35,599 nt of DNA, from the NCBI GenBank assembly GCA_964472565.1, contig CAYYNB010000051.1, forward strand, positions 1 through 35,599, in the 5' to 3' direction. Made by a program: the position numbers and the translations under genes. The notes under the pieces are model-generated. The model saw only the letters and a program-made list of their open reading frames with translations. It ran no database searches and had not been told where the DNA came from. Position 1 is the first letter of the stretch, and each line of letters starts with the position of its first letter. This document shows positions 14,614-23,186 of the stretch, piece after piece. This stretch comes from DATAMF01 sp964472565 (GTDB taxonomy: Bacteria; Chloroflexota; Anaerolineae; Aggregatilineales; Aggregatilineaceae).

Positions 14614-16725
14614 GTGTCAAGCTGGATCGGGCGCACGTTATCGAAAGTAGAAGTCCAACGGCTCCTGGGGCGCGGCGGAATGGCTGAGGTGTATCTGGGC
14701 CGCCATGTCACGTTAAATCGAACGGTGGCGGTCAAGGTGTTACACGGCCATCTATCGGGCGATGAAACGGTGCTGGCACGGTTTCGGAGTGAAGCTCAAG
14801 CGGTTGCCGCCATGCGCCATCCCAACATTGTGCAGGTCTTCGATTTTGACGTGGCCGATGACCAGCCGTATATCGTGATGGAGTATATCGATGGCCCCTC
14901 ACTGGCCGACTATCTGCGCGCCCAACAGCGTGCTAACCGCCGCCTGCCGCCGGAAATGATCGCGCAACTGCTGACGCCGCTGGCCTCCGCGCTGGATTAT
15001 GCCCATGCGCGCAGCATTGTTCACCGCGATGTGAAACCGTCGAATGTGCTGCTGCGGCGCGAAACCGGCTACTTTGATCTCAACGGCCCGCTGCCGGAGG
15101 ATATACAACCTGTCCTGACGGATTTTGGCGTGGCACGGATTGCCAACGCGACACTGCGCACGGCCAGCGGCGTGATCGTGGGCACACCCGCCTATATGAG
15201 TCCTGAGCAGGTCAGCGGCGAACAGGTCGATGCGCGCTCGGATATTTATTCGATGGGCATTATGCTGTATGAAATGCTGGCGGCGCGCCTGCCTTTCGAT
15301 TCCGAGGCGGATACGGTGGCCTCGACGCTGATCAAACATATCACCGAGCCGCCGCCGCCGCTGCGCGAAGTGCCGCCGCCGGTGGAAACGGTGGTGATGC
15401 GCGCCCTGGCGAAAGATCGCACCGCGCGTTACCAGCGGGCCGGAGAACTGGCGCTCGATCTGCGGGCGGCGTACGGCCTGCCGATGACCCCGGCAGAGAT
15501 GGCGGCGATCACCCCCGGATCGCGCCCGTCGCCGTATGAGACGAAAAAGCTGCCTAAACCAGGGAACCGGAAACGCTGGCTGCTGATCGCGGCGGGACTG
15601 GTCGTGCTGCTGCTGGTGGGCGCGCTGGGGCTGCTGCTGCGCGGGGTGCTGTCGGATGATAAGGAGGATGGAACAACCAGCGGCGATCATGGGCATGGCG
15701 GCGGGACGGATGTGCAGATCGCGGCAGGCGATATGACGCCGTATGGGGCGCTGTCGTTCAGCGATGCCGAAGCTGACCTGGACCGGGTCACACTGCATGT
15801 TGAAGGGCTGACCGTGCCGACGGATGGCACACAGTATGAGGCGTGGCTGTTGGGCAGCGAGACGCGGCGCAGCCTGGGTATCTTTGAAGTGGATGAGAGC
15901 GGCAGCGCCGAGATCAGCTATACCAGTGTGACCGGCGAAAATCTGCTGGAACTGTTCGGGAGTCTCGAAATTACGGTTGAACCGATGCCCGATGTGAGTC
16001 CGCTGCCGACCAGCGAGGTTGCCTATTCGGGCGCGGTCCACCCCGGCCCGCTGACGCATATCCGGCATGTGCTGGTGAGCTTCGGCAACAATCCGGGGCG
16101 GATCGGGCTGATGATCGGCGTCGAACTGGCCGCCGAACTGATCCGCGCGAGCGCGCAGGCTATCCTCGCGGCGCAGCAGGACGGCGACCTGGACGGGATC
16201 AAACAGCAGGCTGAGGCAATGGTCAACGTGATCGAAGGGCAAGCCGGGGAGCATTACGGCGATCTCGATGGTGACGGCACGACTACCGATCCGAGCGATG
16301 GCGTGGGGCTGCTGCTGAGCGCGGACAGCACCGGATATATCCAGACGTCGATTGAACACGCGCGGTATGCGGTGGGAACCGAGGGCGTCTCGCAGGAGAT
16401 CGCCACCAATGCCGCGTTGTTTGAAGTGACCGCGCAGAATCTCGGCGGGTGGGCGGTTCAGATTCGTGATCTGTGCTGGCAGCTTCTGGAAAGCGACGAC
16501 GCCGATCAGGTGGGCGAACTGGCGCAGCAGATTGTGGACCTGACCGAGGTGTTTATCAGCGGCACGGACACGAATCAAAATGGCGAAATTGAGCCGGTTC
16601 CTGGTGAAGGCGGCGTACAAACGGCGTATACTTATGCGCTCAGGATGGCGGATATGGTGCTGATGGAAGGATCGGACCGTATGCCGCCCGCGATTCCGGT
16701 GATTACGGCACAGGGAGAAGAATAG
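14614..16725 (+). CDS. Transmembrane PknB-type Ser/Thr kinase with extracytoplasmic anti-sigma-like and Ca-loop domains
   Basis: Residues 1-280 are a complete Hanks-type kinase: glycine loop LGRGGMAEVY (18-27), Lys41 in VAVK, HRDVKPSN with Asp139, DFG at 170-172, and GTPAYMSPEQ after the activation loop. One helix (about 322-345) crosses the membrane. Outside, residues about 365-475 resemble the RskA-type anti-sigma C-terminal domain (YEAWLL, LGIFEVDESGSAEIS). Then comes a helical domain with two Asp-rich loops that look like EF-hand/dockerin Ca sites: DLDGDGTTTDPSDG (550-563) and DTNQNGEIE (652-660). The GTG start follows GGAGG. The gene overlaps the next by one base. The ectodomain suggests sensing of an external signal, perhaps Ca-dependent; the ligand is unknown. 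Confidence 0.92.
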   Translation: MSSWIGRTLSKVEVQRLLGRGGMAEVYLGRHVTLNRTVAVKVLHGHLSGDETVLARFRSEAQAVAAMRHPNIVQVFDFDVADDQPYIVMEYIDGPSLADYLRAQQRANRRLPPEMIAQLLTPLASALDYAHARSIVHRDVKPSNVLLRRETGYFDLNGPLPEDIQPVLTDFGVARIANATLRTASGVIVGTPAYMSPEQVSGEQVDARSDIYSMGIMLYEMLAARLPFDSEADTVASTLIKHITEPPPPLREVPPPVETVVMRALAKDRTARYQRAGELALDLRAAYGLPMTPAEMAAITPGSRPSPYETKKLPKPGNRKRWLLIAAGLVVLLLVGALGLLLRGVLSDDKEDGTTSGDHGHGGGTDVQIAAGDMTPYGALSFSDAEADLDRVTLHVEGLTVPTDGTQYEAWLLGSETRRSLGIFEVDESGSAEISYTSVTGENLLELFGSLEITVEPMPDVSPLPTSEVAYSGAVHPGPLTHIRHVLVSFGNNPGRIGLMIGVELAAELIRASAQAILAAQQDGDLDGIKQQAEAMVNVIEGQAGEHYGDLDGDGTTTDPSDGVGLLLSADSTGYIQTSIEHARYAVGTEGVSQEIATNAALFEVTAQNLGGWAVQIRDLCWQLLESDDADQVGELAQQIVDLTEVFISGTDTNQNGEIEPVPGEGGVQTAYTYALRMADMVLMEGSDRMPPAIPVITAQGEE

Positions 16726-17384
16726 TGTTTCCTCAAACGCCTCAGAACACGGTTCACCGCCTGCCGAAGCGGGCGCATTATGATACTGAGACGATCTACG
16801 CGATTCTGGATGAAGGGCTGATCGGCCATGTGGCGTTCACGGATGGCGATCAGCCGGTGGTGATCCCGACGCTGTACGGACGCAGCGGGGATACGATCTA
16901 TCTGCACGGGGCGAAAGCCAGCCGGATGCTGAAACAGATCGAGGCGGGGCATCCGATCTCGATGGGAGTCACGCTGGTGGATGGCATCGTGTTCGCGCGT
17001 TCGGTGTTCCACCACTCGATCAATTACCGCTCGGTGGTGCTGTTTGGGCACGGGAGTCTGGTCGAAGAGGCCGAAGCGAAACTGCATGCGCTGGAAGTGC
17101 TGACCGAACACATCGCGCGCGGACGGTGGGCAGAGGCGCGGCGGCCCACCACCAAAGAACTGAACGCAACGAGCGTGATCGCGGTTCAGATCGAGAGCGC
17201 ATCGGCTAAGGTGCGCAGCGGGCCGCCGATTGATGACGAAGATGATTATGCTCTCCCGGTGTGGGCCGGGGTGCTGCCGCTGGCGATGCAGGCGGGACAC
17301 CCTGAGAATGATCCCCGGCTGAACGCGGGGATCGACGCGCCGGACCTTATCCGTTACTACTATCGAGTAGCTCATGACGAATAA
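16725..17384 (+). CDS. Pyridoxamine 5'-phosphate oxidase-like FMN-binding split-barrel protein
   Basis: The protein has 219 aa and the split-barrel fold of the PNPOx/NimA-like group. The N-terminal YDTETIYAILDEGLIGHVAF is the usual first helix and strand. VVIPTLYGRSGDTIYLHGAKASR is the FMN-phosphate-binding region, and the strands around HHSINYRSVVLFGHG follow. Members bind flavin or related cofactors, and some reduce nitro compounds; the reaction here is unknown. The GTG start overlaps the kinase TAG by one base, with GGGAG upstream, so translation is coupled. The final 50 residues (PVWAGVLPLAM...) are typical of the longer NimA-like subgroup. It overlaps the next gene by 11 nt. Confidence 0.85.
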   Translation: MFPQTPQNTVHRLPKRAHYDTETIYAILDEGLIGHVAFTDGDQPVVIPTLYGRSGDTIYLHGAKASRMLKQIEAGHPISMGVTLVDGIVFARSVFHHSINYRSVVLFGHGSLVEEAEAKLHALEVLTEHIARGRWAEARRPTTKELNATSVIAVQIESASAKVRSGPPIDDEDDYALPVWAGVLPLAMQAGHPENDPRLNAGIDAPDLIRYYYRVAHDE

Positions 17385-18324
17385 AATTATCGAACGTATC
17401 GAACGAGAAGCCGGGATTCCGGGGTTGGCGGCGCTGCTGGCGGAACGGCTGACGCCCACCGATTTACAATCGCTGCTGCTGGACGTGTACCGCCAACGCG
17501 CCCAGCGGATCACCCCGGCAGAGGTGTTATCCAGCTACGAATCCAACCGGTTTGTGAAACCGTCGGCGGTGTCTCCGCTGCGGCTGCTGGACTGGGAACG
17601 GACGGCGTTGGCCACGCTGCCGCCGGAATTCTGCGCGGTCACGCTGTCGCCGGTCTGCCCGCTGGGGACTAATTCCGCAGTGGCGGCGGTGGATCAGAAC
17701 TGGACGCTGGCGACGATCCGCAACAGCGAGGTGATCTCCGATTCAAGCAATGTGCTGGCGCTGGAATGTGCGCGCGAACGGCGGGCGCTGCTGCGGGGAA
17801 ATCCGAAGTCGAAAGAGGCGGTGCATCGGGCGGCGAGTCACCGCTTGCTGCGGACGCAGCATTATGAGAATAACCCCCGGATGGTGCCGCATTTCAGCGC
17901 GTTGACGCTGTGCAGCGCGGGCCAATACCAGGGGGCGCTGCGGTTTGAACTGGCGACGCTGCGGCAGCATATCGGGTTTTATGTGCGGGCGCTGCGCGCT
18001 TTTGTGGGGGCGGCTGTGCCGCTGCGGGTGGCTGTGACGAATTTTGGAGCGGAAGATCACCGGGCGCTGCTGACCGAACAGCTTGTGAACCTGCTGCAAG
18101 ACGAGTTCCCCGGCGTAGACTGCGCGTTTGATGACACGCGGGAGACAGGGCGCGGCTATTATGACAATGTGTGCTTCCACGTGTACGCGGCGGAAGCGTC
18201 CGGCGAATGGCTCGAACTGGCGGACGGCGGCGTGGTGAACTGGACGCAGCGGCTCTTAAATAATGCGAAAGAGCGCTGCGTGATCAGCGGTATCGGCAGC
18301 GAGCGGGTGTGTCTGATGGGCTAG
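17374..18324 (+). CDS. Conserved protein of unknown function, 316 aa
   Basis: I cannot name the family. A strongly patterned core stands out: LSPVCPLGTNSAVAAVDQNW, then TIRNSEVISDSSNVLALECA, then ASHRLLRTQHYENNPRMVPHF. These look like conserved catalytic or nucleotide-binding segments of a soluble enzyme, and the pattern of strands with Arg and Glu recalls class II aminoacyl-tRNA synthetase-like proteins. That resemblance is an impression, not a match. There is no signal peptide or membrane helix. It begins inside the split-barrel gene (11-nt overlap) with only a weak ribosome site, which implies coupling and a functional link to that protein and the kinase. Its TAG overlaps the stop of the convergent phosphoesterase gene in a shared CTAG. 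Confidence 0.75.
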   Translation: MTNKIIERIEREAGIPGLAALLAERLTPTDLQSLLLDVYRQRAQRITPAEVLSSYESNRFVKPSAVSPLRLLDWERTALATLPPEFCAVTLSPVCPLGTNSAVAAVDQNWTLATIRNSEVISDSSNVLALECARERRALLRGNPKSKEAVHRAASHRLLRTQHYENNPRMVPHFSALTLCSAGQYQGALRFELATLRQHIGFYVRALRAFVGAAVPLRVAVTNFGAEDHRALLTEQLVNLLQDEFPGVDCAFDDTRETGRGYYDNVCFHVYAAEASGEWLELADGGVVNWTQRLLNNAKERCVISGIGSERVCLMG

Positions 18325-19340
18325 ACCCGCGCCAACAGCGCTTCCAGGTCGGTGCTTTGATAGACGGTTTTGACGGGGGCGGTTTGGCCCGCCTGCCAGC
18401 GGATCAAACGCATTTCGCCCCGGTCAATTTCGATTCCGGTCAGGCCATCGGTATGCACGCAGCAGCCATCGTTGACGTAATGCGGCGTGATGATCGGGTT
18501 GGCGGTGTGTTCGTCCGGCGGGTGAAACAGCGGGCGGTGGGTGTGCCCGGCGATCAATAACATGCGGTTGGACTGCGCCCAACTGTGCAGGAAATGATCG
18601 CGGCGGCGGTGAAAATCGTAGTGTTTGGCGGCGTGGTTGATGCGCAGATGTAAGACGCGCTGCAAGGGACGCCACAGATAACGGACGACGCGGCGGCTGA
18701 GCCACGCCCGGCGATCCGAGTCGATGTCGCCCTGGTGCCCGTGCGCGATCAGAATGCGATTCCCCAACAGCATCCCTGCGTGAACCCGTACGGACTCCCC
18801 CAACACGGGCTTGAGGTGACGATCCACGACGCGCGGATCGCTGAGATCGCTGTCATGGTTGCCGTAAATGCGGATGTAGTGGGACGGTCCCAGGCGGGCG
18901 AATTCGCGCTCGACGGCGAAGGCGGTGCTTTCGTAGCGTTCCATGATGGCCGACAGGGGCGATTTCCAGCCTTCTTCATTATCCCCATTCAGCACCAGAC
19001 GATAATCTTCGTTCAGATAATGGCGCAACACCGTGCAGTAGAGCGCCTCGTTGTGTCGAAAGTCATCCCCCTGGCGGTGGCCGTCGCCCTTGTGGGCATC
19101 GCTCAAAATGATGTACCGATCTCGCGCGAGGTGAAAATCGGGCACCTGATAGGCCTCGGCACGCGCCGAGTCGAGCGCCTCGAAGGTGTACAGTCGTTCG
19201 ATTTTCCGGCGCAGGTGATCAGGAAGCGTTAAGACGGGTTGGGGAAAATTTCGGTCGTTGACAGGCCATTGTTGGCTTTGAAGGTTCGTCATAGGTATCC
19301 AATCGGCATGTGGGCGGGGGGGTTGTGGCGACAATGCCAT
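18321..19340 (-). CDS. Metallophosphoesterase (calcineurin-like)
   Basis: The five sequence blocks of the dinuclear-metal phosphoesterase fold are present in order: ILSDAHKGD with Asp81 and His83, LNGDNEE, YGNHDSD, IAHGHQGDID and IAGHTHRP. About 60 residues at the N-terminus precede the fold. An insertion of arginine-rich helices (RRAWLSRRVVRYLWRPLQR) after the fourth block could contact a membrane or nucleic acid. The substrate is unknown; UDP-diacylglucosamine hydrolase-like or nucleotide hydrolases share this plan. ATG 19340 is used with GAGAGG upstream, but ATG 19292 is possible. A good promoter lies just upstream. It converges with the 316-aa gene, with overlapping stops. Confidence 0.88.
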   Translation of the reverse strand: MALSPQPPRPHADWIPMTNLQSQQWPVNDRNFPQPVLTLPDHLRRKIERLYTFEALDSARAEAYQVPDFHLARDRYIILSDAHKGDGHRQGDDFRHNEALYCTVLRHYLNEDYRLVLNGDNEEGWKSPLSAIMERYESTAFAVEREFARLGPSHYIRIYGNHDSDLSDPRVVDRHLKPVLGESVRVHAGMLLGNRILIAHGHQGDIDSDRRAWLSRRVVRYLWRPLQRVLHLRINHAAKHYDFHRRRDHFLHSWAQSNRMLLIAGHTHRPLFHPPDEHTANPIITPHYVNDGCCVHTDGLTGIEIDRGEMRLIRWQAGQTAPVKTVYQSTDLEALLARV

Positions 19341-19359
19341 ACCTCCCTCACCTCTCTAA

Positions 19360-19388
19360 ACATTAGCAAAGAATTAAGAGAATGTCCA
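19360..19388 (-). promoter_or_regulatory. Sigma-70-type promoter of the phosphoesterase gene
   Basis: On the minus strand TGGACA (19388-19383) is followed by a 17-bp spacer and TAATGT (19365-19360), 20 bp before the start codon at 19340. Confidence 0.6.
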
Positions 19389-19522
19389 GTGTTTTTCACG
19401 AAATCTATATTATTTTTATCAAAAGATTGTAGCTGGAAAAGTTAAAGGAATAAGAAGTATTTGCGAAGGAAGAGATTAGCGCTTGATTAAATTTCGTTGA
19501 GCATGGGCACTGCAAAAGTCGA

Positions 19523-19552
19523 TTGGGCACACTATATCTATCATGCTTATAT
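19523..19552 (+). promoter_or_regulatory. Possible promoter of the secreted repeat protein gene
   Basis: TTGGGC (19523-19528), an 18-bp spacer and TTATAT (19547-19552) lie 55 bp before the ATG at 19608 in an A/T-rich divergent region. The match is moderate. Confidence 0.35.
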
Positions 19553-19607
19553 TAGAAATTAACTGACATCCGCCATGATGCCCAATCTTGAAAAACAGGA
19601 GAAGCCT

Positions 19608-21632
19608 ATGCGTACATTCGTGCTGGTCGTTTGGTTGTGTCTCATGCTGGTGCCCCCTGGCGCACCCACCACAGCGAGCGAACTCCCCCAGGGTGAGGAA
19701 TCCCTCGCTGCGATCATTGACCAGGTGGCCGCGTCCTTTCATCTGCCGAGCGGCAATGGGTCGGTGAGTTCCGTCGAGCAGAATCTGGGATCGGCGATTG
19801 AAACGGAAGTCGTCGATTATGATATGCTGGTGGCCCAATATGCCGGGGGCACCCCTGAAAATGCCACCTGGGTCGATAAGGTGGAGCGCGTGGTGGGCCA
19901 GATCAACCAAACTGAACAGCTCACGATTTATGAAGACCCCGGCACGATTCCCGGTACGCTGCTGGTCCAGAATCAGAATGAATGCGACATGTACCGGGGC
20001 GACATTCAGCCGATTCCGATTGATCCGCGCGCGCAGGCGGTCAGCGGGGCAGCGGACAAATATGGACTCGATCCACGGGCGGCGGCGATCAGTGGGATCG
20101 CGGACCTGTATGGCACGCACGCATCGACTCCGGCGACGAACCCCGCTCTGGATCCGCGTGTGGCGGCGGTTACGGGGAATGGCGCACTGTACGTCCGGGA
20201 GAACGAAACGATCCAGGGTGAGCCGCTCACCTTTGAGCAGATGCGCGCCGTGATCCAGACGATCAAAAAAAGCGCGAACCAGCATATTGACCAGAACAAG
20301 AAGGTCAAATACAAAAACATCGCCAAGCGCCACATCAGCCAGATCATTGAACTGTCCGCGCCCAGCCAGATGCTCCCGGTCAACGGCTACTGGCGCGCGC
20401 ATTCCTTTGAGATGAGCACGTCCGGGACGTGTATCGGGCGGCCCGGTGATAACGATGGCCCCAGCGGCAATGAAGATGAAGAAAACGATCCCGGCGATCC
20501 GTTGTGCGGCTACGATCTGGCCGACGGCGCACCGTTCATTGTGTGGAACGGCAGCCCTTACGGGTATTTGCTGGGGTCGGGCAGTATGTACGGGGAGGAA
20601 GGGTATTATTCCTACGAGCAGCTCTCAGATGCTAATGGGGTAATCACAGGCAGCGTCCGATCCAAAACGACGGTGATCTATGAGGTCGTCGCGCCGGATG
20701 CGATTATCGTGCATTATGTGCGCGAAGAGGAAGGCGGCTGTACACAGAGCGGCGATTATGTGCTGGAACTCGTCACGGCGGACGATTCGATCTGTGGGCT
20801 GACCAAATCACCGACGCCAGAAGAGGCCGGACAGGTTCCGCCGAAGCCGCCGGTCGTCGAGGAGGGGCCGTATAAAAAGGTGGGCCAGCCGTATATTCAG
20901 GACGAGGACGAATGCACCGACGCGAATCGCCCGCCGAATGTGGATGAACTTCGCCTGATCCAGCAGCCGGATTTCAGCGTGCAGATCGATACCGGCGTGG
21001 ATACGCAGATCGTGTATCCCGATGGGTACAGCGAGGGCTATTACAGCTTCGATAATGGACGGAACAGCCCGGTGTGGCAGCGCACGATCATGACCCTTGA
21101 TCCGGCGAGCATTACGGCGAAGGTGTCCTGGAATTACACCACCTCCGACGGGAAGTCGTGTTATGTGAGCCAGAACTACGAACGGCCCGGCGTGGTGCCG
21201 CCGGATGCGGACGAGCCGGAGGCGGATGATCCGTCCTCGCCGGCGGGTTCGGACTCCAGCAGCGGCAGCACCGGATCGGACAGCGGCGCAGTATCTCCGG
21301 CGGTGTATCCGGCGGCGGGCGAGTATACCGTCGAGTGGGCGGCGATGCCGGGGATCGAATGTCCGGCGGCGCTCGAACCGACTCGACCCACATTCACCGA
21401 GGCGACGGTTACGCTGGTGGATGGCGGCCTGATGATTGCGGGCGGCGAGCAGAGTTATCTGCTGACGGAACAAGGCGGCCAGCTTTTCTATATGGTCTTT
21501 GGGACGGATGGCTCCGGCGTCATGCTCAGTGTCACAGCGGTGAATGCGGATGGCAGCTTCTGGGGCGGGTTCAATTCGTTCGCGGCGGATGGCAGCGCGT
21601 GTCTGCTGACGGGCACGTTCACGCCGAAATAG
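19608..21632 (+). CDS. Secreted multidomain protein with DPRAxAVSG repeats, 674 aa
   Basis: The start is ATG 19608 (MRTFVLVVWLCLMLV), preceded by AGGAGAA; a signal peptide ends near APTTASE. Residues about 138-196 hold three copies of a 16-residue unit, xDPRAxAxSGxADxYG. A charged helical segment (KKVKYKNIAKRH) follows. A beta-rich domain (about 255-410) has paired Cys and WNGSPYGYLLG. Another beta domain comes next, then a Ser/Gly/Pro/Asp linker (about 545-565). A C-terminal beta-sandwich-like domain contains two Cys and ends in LTGTFTPK. No catalytic motif or anchor is visible, so it is probably exported or surface-bound. It stands alone with its own promoter region. I do not recognise the family. 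Confidence 0.7.
   Translation: MRTFVLVVWLCLMLVPPGAPTTASELPQGEESLAAIIDQVAASFHLPSGNGSVSSVEQNLGSAIETEVVDYDMLVAQYAGGTPENATWVDKVERVVGQINQTEQLTIYEDPGTIPGTLLVQNQNECDMYRGDIQPIPIDPRAQAVSGAADKYGLDPRAAAISGIADLYGTHASTPATNPALDPRVAAVTGNGALYVRENETIQGEPLTFEQMRAVIQTIKKSANQHIDQNKKVKYKNIAKRHISQIIELSAPSQMLPVNGYWRAHSFEMSTSGTCIGRPGDNDGPSGNEDEENDPGDPLCGYDLADGAPFIVWNGSPYGYLLGSGSMYGEEGYYSYEQLSDANGVITGSVRSKTTVIYEVVAPDAIIVHYVREEEGGCTQSGDYVLELVTADDSICGLTKSPTPEEAGQVPPKPPVVEEGPYKKVGQPYIQDEDECTDANRPPNVDELRLIQQPDFSVQIDTGVDTQIVYPDGYSEGYYSFDNGRNSPVWQRTIMTLDPASITAKVSWNYTTSDGKSCYVSQNYERPGVVPPDADEPEADDPSSPAGSDSSSGSTGSDSGAVSPAVYPAAGEYTVEWAAMPGIECPAALEPTRPTFTEATVTLVDGGLMIAGGEQSYLLTEQGGQLFYMVFGTDGSGVMLSVTAVNADGSFWGGFNSFAADGSACLLTGTFTPK
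20019..20195 (+). repeat. Three 48-bp coding repeats
   Basis: Units at 20019-20066, 20067-20114 and 20148-20195 encode IDPRAQAVSGAADKYG, LDPRAAAISGIADLYG and LDPRVAAVTGNGALYV. The third is separated by an 11-residue Thr/Ala/Pro spacer. Confidence 0.8.
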
Positions 21633-21640
21633 CGGGTTTC

Positions 21641-21671
21641 GTGGGGGCATTGTTGATGCAGTGCCCCCCAC
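21641..21671. terminator. Hairpin between convergent genes
   Basis: GTGGGGGCA pairs with TGCCCCCCAC (one bulge) around a 12-nt loop, between convergent genes ending at 21632 and 21680. There is no strong T tract, so termination strength is uncertain. Confidence 0.5.
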
Positions 21672-21679
21672 TTGCGACT

Positions 21680-22084
21680 TTAAGAATCGGCGGCGATCTG
21701 CGCGCGGCAGTAGGCCAGCGCGTCGTCCAGCGTTGCAAAGACCTCTACATGCCGCCCCCCAGCGGTCAGTGATTGGATGGTATCCAGCGCTGTGTGGATG
21801 ATGGGCAAGGACGTAACCAGAATCAGCTTGCGCAGCTTCGGATGACGCCACAACGCCTGTTCATCGATGGTGCTGCGTGCAACCGTAACCAACAGATCAC
21901 TGTCATCGAACGTGATATTGGTGAGGTCGGAGACGCAAAACAAAGACTCGTCGGAGCGATCCATGATGGCCGATACGGCAGTATCCAACTGTTCCATGTT
22001 GGGATTGGGGCTGTAGTAGGGGGCGACCTGACAGAGCAGAATCGGCTCGGATGGCAGCCGGGTGATGGTAAATTTGTCGGTCAT
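21680..22084 (-). CDS. STAS/SpoIIAA-like protein, tandem paralogue 1
   Basis: A cytoplasmic protein of 134 aa with alternating strands and helices. It starts TDKFTITRLPSEPILLCQ and ends with a conserved block HVEVFATLDDALAYCRAQIA. The next gene upstream encodes a paralogue with the same start and end patterns, and 31819-32208 encodes a more distant one. The layout (an N-terminal strand pair, a central strand ending in a regulatory-type Asp-rich loop SDLTNITFDDSD, a final helix after VFATLDEAL) resembles SpoIIAA/STAS-like regulators. That is an inference from pattern. No phosphorylatable Ser can be assigned with confidence. It is 15 nt downstream of its paralogue and is probably cotranscribed with it. 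Confidence 0.7.
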   Translation of the reverse strand: MTDKFTITRLPSEPILLCQVAPYYSPNPNMEQLDTAVSAIMDRSDESLFCVSDLTNITFDDSDLLVTVARSTIDEQALWRHPKLRKLILVTSLPIIHTALDTIQSLTAGGRHVEVFATLDDALAYCRAQIAADS

Positions 22085-22099
22085 GCGCAGCCCCTTTCC

Positions 22100-22507
22100 T
22101 TATTTCGCTTGGATGGCGATCTGCGCGCGGCAGAAGGTCAGCGCTTCATCCAGGGTGGCGAAGACTTTAACATTCGCCATGCCAAACGCGGGAGAATTCA
22201 GGCCCTCAGCCGCCATTTTGACGGCGGGGAGCGGACTCACAAAGATTTTTTCGCGCGTCATGGGATGGTGCCAGGGGGCGTTGTCGCCGCGTGCGCCCCG
22301 GTTGGCGGTCATCATAATGTCGGTGAAATCAATCGCGACGTTTGAAACGTCGGTGATAAAAAATAATGGCTCATCGGTTTGGCTCAAAAAGGCGCGCTGG
22401 GCCGAGTCCGAGTCGTCAATATCGCGTTTGGCGTCGTAGTCGGGGAGCATCTGGCAGAGCACAATGGGTTCGGCTGGTAACTTTTTTACAGTGAAAGTGT
22501 GCTTCAT
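22100..22507 (-). CDS. STAS/SpoIIAA-like protein, tandem paralogue 2
   Basis: The start is ATG 22507 (MKHTFTVKKLPAEPIVLCQ), with AGGGA eight bases upstream; an ATG at 22525 would add six residues. The protein shares with its downstream neighbour the PxEPIxLCQ opening, the ITDVSNVAIDFTD central loop, the WHHPMTREKIFVS segment and the VKVFATLDEALTFCRAQIA end, so the pair arose by tandem duplication. It differs most in the middle helix. It has no membrane helix or nucleotide motif. It is the first gene of a two-gene unit. A partner kinase or phosphatase is not adjacent, although a Ser/Thr kinase lies 5 kb away. Confidence 0.7.
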   Translation of the reverse strand: MKHTFTVKKLPAEPIVLCQMLPDYDAKRDIDDSDSAQRAFLSQTDEPLFFITDVSNVAIDFTDIMMTANRGARGDNAPWHHPMTREKIFVSPLPAVKMAAEGLNSPAFGMANVKVFATLDEALTFCRAQIAIQAK

Positions 22508-22706
22508 AAAAATTCCCTGCATCATAAATCGACTATTGGCCAGATTATAAGAGGGTCGCTGCGGGGTAACAATAGTATGGAGGTAACAGGGGGGTGTGTT
22601 TACGAATTATGTTTAATTAGCGGTGGTGTAACGACGGTGCATTACTCCTTATTGACTAAGGATATGTGACTCAGAAACTATGGGCTTGTGTCGAATAAGG
22701 CGGATT

Positions 22707-23186
22707 TTAGGGATTCAATAACTCACGAATGGAATTGACTGGAGAGCGGTATCCATGTTCTTTCATTTGGGTGAGAAGTGTATCGACTTCATTTATTGTT
22801 AACAGAGAGAGTTTGACTAATCTCACGAGGACCCCGAGTGTTCCTGAAACTGCGATATTCTGCTCCTGAGCTTGGCGACGAGCGTCACGATCATCCGTGA
22901 GAACAAGCCATGTTCGATTTTTAGCAATAGCAAGACAACTTGCTTCGCCCGCATCAAGCTGCTGAAGAAGCCTTTCATATTCTAGCGTTTCTTCAGCCGA
23001 AAGTTCGACAACGGTCAGCCAATTCCATTCCACAACGGGGATGCGTCCTAAACGTTCCCCTGTTTCTCGTTCATTACTTACCACATGAGTGGTTGCCATT
23101 TGTTCAAAGGCTGCTTTGAGGAGTAATGGCTTACCTACATGCGCAAAGTTGCTCAATACTGTGTTATCGACGAGGGCTGTAATCAT
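22707..23186 (-). CDS. DUF3368 PIN-like toxin
   Basis: This 159-aa protein has the PIN-like RNase fold of DUF3368. The first acidic residue is in ALVDNTVLSN, the second in LDAGEASCLAIA, and further acids are in VLTDDRDARRQA, as expected for the metal site. The C-terminal helices (LGVLVRLVKLSLLTINEVD) are typical of the family. Its ATG overlaps the TGA of the upstream antitoxin gene by 4 nt (23183-23186), so translation is coupled. The predicted action is cleavage of RNA when free of the antitoxin. The operon is less GC-rich than its surroundings, which is consistent with acquisition. Confidence 0.85.
   Translation of the reverse strand: MITALVDNTVLSNFAHVGKPLLLKAAFEQMATTHVVSNERETGERLGRIPVVEWNWLTVVELSAEETLEYERLLQQLDAGEASCLAIAKNRTWLVLTDDRDARRQAQEQNIAVSGTLGVLVRLVKLSLLTINEVDTLLTQMKEHGYRSPVNSIRELLNP

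Noticed and set aside
14899..16620. 573-codon frame opposite the kinase gene
   Set aside because: The kinase on the + strand has every catalytic motif; the antisense product is Arg/His/Gln-rich with no recognisable domain.
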